From an uncultured bacterium (GTDB lineage: Bacteria > Verrucomicrobiota > Kiritimatiellia > RFP12 > UBA1067), in assembly GCA_902799955.1 (NCBI GenBank), contig CADCCQ010000005.1, positions 62,001 through 126,000 on the forward strand: a DNA stretch of 64,000 nucleotides, in the 5' to 3' direction. The notes below the pieces were generated by a model, which saw nothing but the letters and a program-made list of their open reading frames with translations, made no database searches and was not told the DNA's origin. This document shows, piece by piece, positions 1-7,500 of this stretch. Each line of letters opens with the position of its first letter. Position 1 is the stretch's first letter. A program made the translations under genes and the position numbers.

Positions 1-905
1 GTTAGGACGTGCGCGAATGTCGCGGATATGTACGCCGCGTGCCTGCGGAGGTATTCGATGTCGCCCGTGTAGCGATACCATTCGGCGACGTTGCGAAGCC
101 ACCAGAGTGTGTAGGTGGGCATTCCGTTCATCCACCTGTCGGGGGCGGTCGTGGCGGCCATGTAGTCGAGCGACTCGGGCAGCACGTCCGCCGCGCCGAA
201 CACCGCCAGAACCGCCATCGTCTCGGGATGCGTGTCGCCCATCCACACGAGGCGGTCGCGCTTGATACCGTCCCAGAGGTAGTTCTGGCAGCAGAGGTGC
301 ACTGTGCGGACCGCAGTCTCCCATACGGCGTTCAGGCGCTCGTCGGAGGACCTGAACGCGCCCAGCCTCTTCATCGGGCGCATGACTGAGACCGCCCTGA
401 CGTACTCGATCTGCACGGCGCCGCCGCCGACATTGTCTATGCGCGCGAACCGGAAGCCGGACTGCCCGATCTCGCGCATCCCGAACCACGGCAGGTCGAC
501 CACGCCGTCGCGAATCGCATGGTCGTTGCACGACCCCTTCTCGCCAAGTTCGCTCATGGCCTCGGCGACGGACTCCCCGAAGCGCACCCGCGCGCGCGCC
601 TGGCTCTTGCCGCGCCTAGTCCCGCAGCCAATTTGGATAGAACCATGGAGCTCACGCCCGAAGTCGAGCAGCAGCCATTCGCCAGGCGACAGCACTGGCC
701 CGGAGCCCCTGCCGAACGCCCCTTCGGAGACCTGCCAATGGCGCGGGCCGCAAAGCGCATCCGCACCCTTCAGGGACTGCGACGTCGCGACCACACGCGT
801 CGGCGGAACCATCTCCCGGACGCACGGATCCATCTTGCCAGCAAACACCACGGCGCACTCAAGCGAGGCAGCCGCGATCACACCAATCGTAGAATATGTT
901 TTCAT
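1..905 (-). CDS. alpha-L-rhamnosidase-like secreted glycosidase (5' part only)
   Basis: The reading frame opens at ATG 905 and runs off the left edge of the window, leaving about 301 residues of the N-terminal part. It starts with a typical signal peptide (MKTYSTIGVIAAASLECAVVFA, cleavage expected before GK). A beta-rich region follows (about 65-190), and then the segment NYLWDGIKRDRLVWMGDTHP at about 210-230. That segment is characteristic of the six-hairpin catalytic domain of GH78-type alpha-L-rhamnosidases. Such enzymes release terminal rhamnose from plant or mucosal glycans outside the cytoplasm. The start is fixed by an in-frame stop a few codons upstream. No Shine-Dalgarno sequence precedes the ATG, and a good promoter lies so close that the transcript may be leaderless. 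Family assignment is fairly sure; exact substrate is not, because the catalytic acid region is outside the window. Confidence 0.8.
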   Translation of the reverse strand, partial: MKTYSTIGVIAAASLECAVVFAGKMDPCVREMVPPTRVVATSQSLKGADALCGPRHWQVSEGAFGRGSGPVLSPGEWLLLDFGRELHGSIQIGCGTRRGKSQARARVRFGESVAEAMSELGEKGSCNDHAIRDGVVDLPWFGMREIGQSGFRFARIDNVGGGAVQIEYVRAVSVMRPMKRLGAFRSSDERLNAVWETAVRTVHLCCQNYLWDGIKRDRLVWMGDTHPETMAVLAVFGAADVLPESLDYMAATTAPDRWMNGMPTYTLWWLRNVAEWYRYTGDIEYLRRHAAYISATFAHVL

Positions 906-912
906 CAGATAC

Positions 913-941
913 AGTATACACCATCATACCCAAAAATACAA
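913..941 (-). promoter_or_regulatory. probable promoter of the rhamnosidase-like gene
   Basis: Read on the minus strand there is TTGTAT at 936-941, a 17-bp spacer, and TATACT at 913-918. Expected transcription start is about 906, one base before the ATG at 905, so the mRNA would have essentially no leader. It overlaps the divergent promoter for feoA. Confidence 0.5.
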
Positions 942-952
942 TATTTTTCCAC

Positions 953-982
953 TTGATTAGTTAGGGCTAATTTTGGTATAAT
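953..982 (+). promoter_or_regulatory. probable promoter of feoA
   Basis: TTGATT at 953-958 and a perfect TATAAT at 977-982 are separated by 18 bp. The start point would be near 989, giving a leader of about 60 nt before ATG 1049. Confidence 0.55.
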
Positions 983-1048
983 ATGCGGCAAATTACCCGA
1001 GGCTAACCGAATCACGCCTTGGATGTGAAAAAGAAAGGTCGAGAAGAA

Positions 1049-1267
1049 ATGCCATTGTCGATGGTGAAGATAGGCGAAAAGGTGCGCATCGTGAATGTGG
1101 GAGGCCCGGATGTAGTGAAAAAGCACCTGGGGGCGCTTGGCGTCATCCCTGGGGCGATTGTGACAGTATATCAGATCTCCAGCGGCAACATGATCATAGG
1201 AATCCACGACAGCCGCCTCGCCATCGACGAAGGCCTCTCGCGCAAAATCCAGGTCGTGGAGGCGTGA
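1049..1267 (+). CDS. feoA: FeoA-domain protein
   Basis: A 72-residue protein covering one complete FeoA (SH3-like) domain, with the typical G-x(n)-G-x-x-P-G pattern (HLGALGVIPGAIVTVYQ) and a C-terminal I-D-x-x-L-S-R-I-x-V strand. FeoA proteins normally bind the cytoplasmic side of the FeoB ferrous-iron permease. No feoB adjoins here: the gene stands alone between a divergent glycosidase and a convergent SNF2 gene. I chose ATG 1049, which gives a product close to the usual 75 residues; a TTG at 1019 in the same frame would add 10 residues. The gene ends only 4 bp from the convergent helicase gene, with no clear terminator between. Domain call is good; a role in iron uptake is inferred from the family. 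Confidence 0.75.
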   Translation: MPLSMVKIGEKVRIVNVGGPDVVKKHLGALGVIPGAIVTVYQISSGNMIIGIHDSRLAIDEGLSRKIQVVEA

Positions 1268-1271
1268 AAGC

Positions 1272-3710
1272 CTAGGAGAGCCTGACTACGTCGTCGAATT
1301 CCTCCGGGGACATTTCGCGGAGGAACTTCTCGCCGTCGGGGACAAGGTTGCCCGCAAGCAGGGACTTTCGTCGCAGGATGTCGTCGACGCGCTCCTCAAG
1401 CGTACCCTCGGTAATGAAGGTGTGGACCAGCACGGTGCCACGCTGCCCGATTCTGTGCGCGCGGTCCGTGGCCTGGGCCTCGACCGCGGGGTTCCACCAG
1501 CGGTCGAAGTGTATGACGTGGGTGGCCTTCACTAGGTTGAGGCCAAAGCCGCCGGCCCGGAGCGAGAGTATGAACGCCGACGGCCCTTCGCACTTGGTGA
1601 AGCACTCGACCTCGCGTTCGCGCTCTGCGGCGGACAGCGCGCCGTGGAGGAACGGAAAGTCGCGCCCGAAGCGGTCTTTCAGAAACGCCTGGAGCTGACG
1701 TCCGACCTTTGCGTACTGCGTGAAGACAAGCGCGCTCTCGTCGGCGGCGAAGATGGCCTCCAGGAGATCGAAGAGCCTGTCCAGCTTGCCGTCGCCGTCG
1801 CAGATCAGCTTGAGACGCGTAAGGAGCGCGAACACGTCGCCCTGGCGGCGTTCGCCGGCGCGATAGTCGGCAAGCGCGTCCTCGTACTGCGCCCGCTGTT
1901 GCGCGGAGAGCGCGCAGTACTCCCTGACTTCGCGCTTCGGGCCGAGCTCGCCGGATATCTCCGGGTCGGTCTTCAGCCGCCGCAGGATGAACGGCTCGAC
2001 GGCGCGTGCGAGGCGTCGGGCGGCGGCGCAGCCGGGGTCCATGGAGACGGGTCGCGTGAAGCGGACGTCAAACGAGCGCCTGTCGCCGAGGAGCCCGGGG
2101 TTGAGGAAGCGCTCCAGGCTCCAGAGGTCCGCGACGGAGTTCTCGACCGGGGTGCCGGTCAGCGCCAGCCGGCGCGGGGCGCCCAGAGCGCACACCGCGC
2201 GGGAGACGCGCGTGTCGGGGTTCTTTATCGCCTGGGCCTCGTCCACGACGATCGCGGACCACGCGACGCGTCGCAGAATGTCGTAGTCGCGCACAAGCAG
2301 CGAGATGCTCGTCAGCACCACGTCGCTCTTCGCCGCCTCGCGTTTGAAGCCGTATTCAAGCTGACGCATTGCGCCCTGGTGGACGTATACCGAAAGCGAC
2401 GGGGCGAACCTGGCGAACTCGCGCCGCCAGTTGGCGACGAGAGTGAGCGGGGCGAGGACCAGCACGGGGCCCCGTTCCCCGTTCCCCGTTCCCACCCCTG
2501 CTAGGGCATCGCCTTCGGCGACTCGCTTCGCTCGGGGGATACGTTCCCCATTCCCCAGAATCCACGCTATTGTCTGTATCGTCTTGCCAAGGCCCATGTC
2601 GTCCGCCAGCAATGCGCCGAACCCATTGTCCGTCAGGAACTTCATCCAGGCGACGCCGCGCCGCTGGTACGGACGAAGCTCCCCGGCGAGGCCGGGGATC
2701 CGTTCGTGAACCGTCAGCACGCCACCAGCGCTCGCGCCCTGCCGCTTTGACTTCAGTTCGTTGACGAGCGCGCGAAGCCCCCTTCCGGAATCCGCCGGGG
2801 CGACGGCGATTGAACCGGCGAAGCCGATTCCGCTTGCGAACGCAACAGCCTCGTTCACGGCGAGCTTCCCGCCGTTCTGCCGCTCAAGGGCGCGAAGCGC
2901 CTCCTTCAGGATGCCGCGGTCGACTTCTATCCAACGGTCGCGAAAGAACACGATAGTCGACTTCTGGTCGAGGAGAAAGCGTATCTCCTCGGCGTCGACG
3001 ACCTCGCCGGCGACGCGGACGCGAAGGCGCAGCGTGGCGGAAGGCGCCTTGCCGGCCGTCGCCGCCCCCGCCGCGGCTCCGCCCTCGATGTCGGCCTCCG
3101 CCGTCACCTCGCCCTTGATGTCGCATCCGTCCACGGCATAGCCTGCATCGCACAGCGCCTTCGCGGCGGACTTGACGAAGAACTCCGCCTCGGGGACTGA
3201 AAGCGGCGCGCAGAGGACTTCCCCGCCGTCGCGGACGACCGGCTTCATGGCGCGAAGCGCGCCGAACACGAACGTCGCCTGTCCGAGTGCCTTCAGGGCC
3301 GCGCGCCCGCGCGGGACGGGGCAGACGACGCGGAAGCCATCGGCGTCCGACTCCAGGGTGAAGCGCATCGCGGAGCGCACCGCGCCGTCGTCGTCCACGC
3401 CTCCGCTCCATTCATCGAGGTCGGCGGCGAACGCGGCACATTCCTCGTCATCCCAGCGGACAAGCCCGGTGCGGCTCCTGAGGGCGAGTATCCAGGCGTC
3501 GTGGAGAGTGTCGTGACGCTGGTCCTCGGCGTCCGCGCTGAGCGGCGTTACGACGAAGTCCCTGACGAAGCCGTCAAGCCAAGGGTTGTCCGCGCCGACC
3601 GCGCGCCAGCGGGCGTGCCAGCCGTCGTCCTCCCTCACGAGACATGGCAGGAAGCGACCCTCGGCGATCGCCTCCAGGGCCTCAAGTTGTCTCGGGCTCA
3701 GTTGCTTCAT
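1272..3710 (-). CDS. SNF2/RapA-family ATP-dependent helicase-like protein
   Basis: An 812-residue cytoplasmic protein. The N-terminal about 330 residues are family-specific and not assigned. The SNF2 ATPase core begins near 340 (LRPYQRRGVAWMKFL). It carries motif I DDMGLGKT, the DEAQ box (VVDEAQAIKNP, near 490), TGTPVENS, and in the C-terminal lobe QATDRAHRIGQ. Such proteins translocate on double-stranded DNA to remodel protein-DNA complexes, for example RNA polymerase recycling by RapA. A Gly/Asn/Arg-rich insertion of about 28 residues (nucleotides 2474-2558) separates motif I from motif Ia. It is encoded by GTTCCCC heptamers and a palindrome. The start overlaps the end of the upstream zinc-binding gene by 29 bp, so translation is probably coupled. 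Confidence 0.88.
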   Translation of the reverse strand: MKQLSPRQLEALEAIAEGRFLPCLVREDDGWHARWRAVGADNPWLDGFVRDFVVTPLSADAEDQRHDTLHDAWILALRSRTGLVRWDDEECAAFAADLDEWSGGVDDDGAVRSAMRFTLESDADGFRVVCPVPRGRAALKALGQATFVFGALRAMKPVVRDGGEVLCAPLSVPEAEFFVKSAAKALCDAGYAVDGCDIKGEVTAEADIEGGAAAGAATAGKAPSATLRLRVRVAGEVVDAEEIRFLLDQKSTIVFFRDRWIEVDRGILKEALRALERQNGGKLAVNEAVAFASGIGFAGSIAVAPADSGRGLRALVNELKSKRQGASAGGVLTVHERIPGLAGELRPYQRRGVAWMKFLTDNGFGALLADDMGLGKTIQTIAWILGNGERIPRAKRVAEGDALAGVGTGNGERGPVLVLAPLTLVANWRREFARFAPSLSVYVHQGAMRQLEYGFKREAAKSDVVLTSISLLVRDYDILRRVAWSAIVVDEAQAIKNPDTRVSRAVCALGAPRRLALTGTPVENSVADLWSLERFLNPGLLGDRRSFDVRFTRPVSMDPGCAAARRLARAVEPFILRRLKTDPEISGELGPKREVREYCALSAQQRAQYEDALADYRAGERRQGDVFALLTRLKLICDGDGKLDRLFDLLEAIFAADESALVFTQYAKVGRQLQAFLKDRFGRDFPFLHGALSAAEREREVECFTKCEGPSAFILSLRAGGFGLNLVKATHVIHFDRWWNPAVEAQATDRAHRIGQRGTVLVHTFITEGTLEERVDDILRRKSLLAGNLVPDGEKFLREMSPEEFDDVVRLS
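2474..2556. repeat. heptamer repeats with internal palindrome inside the SNF2 gene
   Basis: GTTCCCC-type heptamers occur at 2474, 2481, 2488, 2543 and 2550. Between them is a perfect hairpin, TCGCCTTCGGCGA at 2509-2521. The whole block stays in frame and encodes the low-complexity insertion between helicase motifs I and Ia. Confidence 0.75.
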
Positions 3711-4233
3711 CGGCGGCCACCTCGCCGAGGGTCTTGGTCCCCGAAAGGAGCGCGACGACCTGCGCCTGTACCTCGCCGAGGTTCTCCAGCCTTATGCGTG
3801 GGTCGAGAATGACGAACGTGTCTCCGTTCTTGCGGTCCTCGTACACGCGACGTATCGAGCCGTCGTCCAGCTCCTTCGCATCGCGCTCGACCAGTATCTT
3901 CGAGCGTTCGAGCATGACGGCGAGGACGTAGACGACGTTCTTCATCGCCGGGTCGTCGAGCGTGATGAGCTTGCGGAGCAGCTCGCCGGCGTCCTCCTTG
4001 CGGAGGGGCTCCTTCTTCTCCTCCTTGACCGGCGCGAAGTAGACGCCATCCCATTGCGAGAAAGGCGTCCAGTCCTTCTCGGCGGTCTTCCAGCATTCCG
4101 GATGGCAGTCGAAGCGCTCGTATCCTGCGGCGGTCTCCTTCAGCGCGCTCACCACCGGCGCACGGTCCACCAGCGGCTTCTGGCAGAAGCTGCAGACGTG
4201 TCCGCGAGATCGTATGTTCCATTCTTGTGACAT
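3682..4233 (-). CDS. small putative zinc-binding protein upstream of the SNF2 helicase
   Basis: A 183-residue soluble protein of unknown function. Near the N-terminus it has CSFC and, about 35 residues later, DCHPEC, which together resemble a Cys4/Cys3His zinc site. The rest is a charged helical region (EEKKEPLRKEDAGELL...) followed by a beta-rich segment (DTFVILDPRIRLENLGEVQ) and an acidic Thr-rich tail. ATG 4233 is chosen because it sits just behind a near-consensus promoter; the frame is open further upstream but that would cross the promoter. Its last 29 bp overlap the SNF2 gene, so the two are co-transcribed and may work together, which is an inference from the arrangement only. Confidence 0.7.
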   Translation of the reverse strand: MSQEWNIRSRGHVCSFCQKPLVDRAPVVSALKETAAGYERFDCHPECWKTAEKDWTPFSQWDGVYFAPVKEEKKEPLRKEDAGELLRKLITLDDPAMKNVVYVLAVMLERSKILVERDAKELDDGSIRRVYEDRKNGDTFVILDPRIRLENLGEVQAQVVALLSGTKTLGEVAADEATEPETT

Positions 4234-4239
4234 GTGGAT

Positions 4240-4268
4240 ATTATAGCATAACAAAATATTGTTGTCTA
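4240..4268 (-). promoter_or_regulatory. promoter of the zinc-protein/SNF2 unit
   Basis: On the minus strand TAGACA (4263-4268), a 17-bp spacer and TATAAT (4240-4245), the latter preceded by TGC (extended -10). Only 6 nt separate the -10 box from ATG 4233, so the message is predicted to be leaderless. Confidence 0.6.
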
Positions 4269-4312
4269 AACTTTCGTGTATCTTGCCTATAAGTTCGTTT
4301 GGAAACAACCGG

Positions 4313-4390
4313 AACAACTTTTTCCTCGCGCCGCGCAACCGCGCGGCGTTCTTGAATCGGCGGGCGTGTTGGCCGCCGTAAAAAAGTTGT
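4313..4390. repeat. 78-bp inverted-repeat structure in the 4234-4535 intergenic stretch
   Basis: The 302-bp stretch between uvrA and the zinc-protein gene holds the promoter at 4240-4268 and this element; I see nothing else in the rest. Outer arms ACAACTTTTT (ending 4323) and AAAAAGTTGT (ending 4390) are complementary. They enclose two GC hairpins: CGCCGCGC/GCGCGGCG with a 4-nt loop (4329-4348) and CGGCGG/CCGCCG (4358-4378). The result is a three-way-junction or cruciform shape on either strand. There is no T-run after a GC stem, so it is not a standard terminator. Confidence 0.6.
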
Positions 4391-4535
4391 CAATGTTGTT
4401 TTCATATTAATTCAGTAGAACTTATCCTCATTTACATTCCCGTGCGAAGCGCCGACGACGGGCTTTCATCTTCGACAGGATGTACGCATACGAGTACTAC
4501 ACAAAGAGAAATGGAGAATATGGCATGGAGGCGTG

Positions 4536-7500
4536 CTATAGGAAACGTCCGGTAAACGACTCCTTGCAGGCGCGGATGGCGGAGACCGGGCCTTCGCAGA
4601 CGAGATTGCCGCCCTGGTCGCCGCCCCCGGGGCCAAGGTCCACGATCCAGTCGGCGCAGCGCATGACGTCGATGTTGTGTTCGATGACGATCACGGTGTT
4701 ACCCTGGTCGCGAAGTCCAAGGAGGATCTTCATCAGCTTGGCGACGTCGTCGAAGTGGAGGCCGGTCGTAGGTTCGTCGAGAAGGTACAGCGTCTTGCCG
4801 GTCGAGCGCCGCGAGAGCTCCGTCGCGAGCTTGATGCGCTGCGCCTCGCCGCCGGAAAGCGTCGTGGCGCTCTGCCCGAGCGCGATGTATCCGAGCCCGA
4901 CGTCCGCCAGCGTCCGCAGGCGGCGCGAGAGCGAAGGGACCTTCGCGAAGAAGTCGGCGGCCTCGGCGACGGTCATCTCGAGGACGTCGGCGATGGACTT
5001 GCCGCCGTACGTCACCTCGAGAGTCTCCGAGTTGAAGCGCTTGCCGCCGCACTGCTCGCACGTGACGTAGACGTCGGGGAGGAAGCTCATCTCCAGTTTC
5101 CTGGAGCCGTCGCCGCCGCACACCTCACACCGCCCGCCCTTTACGTTGAAGGAGAAGCGCCCGGCGGTGTAGCCTCTGGCGCGGGCGGCCTCGGTCTTCG
5201 CGAAGAGCTCGCGGATATCCGAGAAGAAGCCGACGTAGGTGGCGGGGTTGGAACGCGGCGTCCTGCCGATCGGCGACTGGTCGATCTCTATCACCTTGTC
5301 GAAATACTCCACGCCCGAAAGCCTGCGGAACTTGCCGGGGCGCTCTTTCGCGTTGTAGAGCCGCTGCATCAACGCCCGCTTCAACGTCTCTTCGACGAGC
5401 GTTGACTTCCCGGAGCCGGAGACGCCGGAAACGACGGTGAACGCCCCTACGGGGAACCTGGCGGTTATGTTTTTGAGGTTATGCTCGGAGCAGCCAGAGA
5501 TGGTGAGGAATTGGCCGAACTCAGTTCGGCCATCAAATCTGGCGGCGGACGAGCCAGACTGCTCAGGCGCAGTTCGGCCATCACTCCCCCTTCTTGCCTC
5601 GCCGCAAACCGTTTTCCTGCCGGTGAGGTAGTCGGCTGTGAGGCTCTTTGCCTTCAGCAGCCCGGGGAACGGCCCCTGGTACATCACAAGGCCGCCTTCG
5701 CGCCCCGCGCCCGGCCCGAGGTCGACTATGTAGTCGGCCGCACGCATCATCTCCTCGTCATGCTCGACGACAACCACCGTGTTGCCGCGGTCGCGAAGCC
5801 CCTTCAAGGTGGAAATCAGCCGCTCGTTGTCGCGTGGATGAAGCCCGATCGTCGGCTCGTCAAGGACATAGAGAACCCCGGTGAGGCCGGAGCCGATCTG
5901 CGTCGCGAGGCGGATTCTCTGCATCTCGCCGCCGGAAAGCGACGATGACGCCCGGTCAAGCGTAAGGTAGTCGAGGCCGACGTCTATCAGGAACTCCAGG
6001 CGCTTGACGATCTCACGCAATACGTCGTGAAGACCGGCAAAGCTGGGGGACTTGGGAAGCTGGGAATCCGGGGATTGTGGAATCGCGTGGTCATGGGAAC
6101 AGCCATCATCGCACAATCGCGTGAAAAACTCCAATGCCTCAGTCACCGGCATGGCCATCACCTCTACGATCGTCTTGCCCGCGACTGTCGCCGCGCACGA
6201 CTCCGGACGCAGGCGCGCGCCGTGGCAGTCGGGGCAGACGCGGAAGCTCTGGTAGGCGTCGTACTTGGCGCGCACCTCGTCGTCCTGCGCCTCGTCGCGC
6301 TTGCGCTGTAGCGCGGCAAGTACGCCTTCAAACGGGCGATCCACGCTGCGCCACGGCAGGACGAGGTCGTCCTTGAAGCCGTGCATAAGCCCGTGGCGGA
6401 ACTTCGCCGGGAGCTTTTCGTAGGGAGTGGAGAGCTTCACCTTGTACTGCGCGGCTATCCGCGAAAGAAGCTCCTTGTGATAGAGGATGGCCATCTGCCC
6501 GCCGAGCCGGCGCCAGGGGTGGATCGCCTCCTCGAGGGGAAGGGTCTTGTCTGGCACCACCAGCTCTTCGTCGAAGAAGTAGAGTTGCCCGATGCCGGAG
6601 CAAGTCGGGCAGGCCCCGAACGGCGAGTTGAAAGAGAACGAGCGGGGCTTTAGCTCTTCGAAGGATATGCCGCAGTCGGGGCAGGCGTTTAGTTCGGAGT
6701 AGGTCGTAATGGCCGACCTGAATGGCCGGCCATCAGGTTGAGAAGACCTCTCTGACATAGAAAGCATATTGGATTGAACAACGGAAGCGGTGGTGGGCCG
6801 GCCATCAGGTTGAGAAGACCTCTCTGACCCAAAGAACTTATTGGATTGGGCAGCGGAAGCTTTGTCGGGCAGGCCATCAGGTTGAGACAACCTTTCTGAC
6901 CTAGAAGGCTTATTGGATTGGGCAGCGGAAGTTTTGCCAGGCAGGCCATCAGGCTGGGCGCCGGAACCTGCATTGGGCTGGCCATCGGATTGCGCACCGA
7001 CCTCCTCGACTTCGATTATGCCGCCGCCCGTCTTGAGGGCGAGTTCAACGGAGTCGGTGAGGCGCGTCCTGTCGCAGGGGATGACGATGCGGTCGACTAC
7101 GACGTAGATGCTGTGGGCTTTCTTCTTGTCGAGCGCGGGGACTTCCTCTATCGGGTATGTCGTGCCGTCGACTCGGACGCGGACGAAGCCCTTGCGGCGC
7201 AGCTCCTCGATCACCGACTCGTGACGGCCCTTCTTGCCCTTCACGACCGGCGCATAGATGATGATACGCCGCTTCCCGTTCCCGAGAATCGCATCGACAA
7301 TCTGCTCGGCGGACTGCTTGGTGACGGGCCTGCCGCAATGCGGACAATGCGCCACGGCGGCGGAACCATAGAGGATCCTCAGGTAATCGTGGATCTCCGT
7401 CACCGTCGCGACGATGGAACGGGGGTTGCCGCTCGTCGTGCGTTGCTCTATCGAAATCGCCGGGCTCAGGCCCTCTATCTTCTCGACGTCTGGCTTCTGC

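Noticed and set aside
4329-4348. Rho-independent terminator for uvrA
   Set aside because: The 8-bp GC stem is perfect but neither strand has a U-run after it; described instead as part of a larger inverted-repeat structure.
6728-6987. Possible CRISPR array
   Set aside because: The repeats are translated in frame within uvrA, the units are 72 bp with imperfect copies and there are no unique spacers or cas genes.
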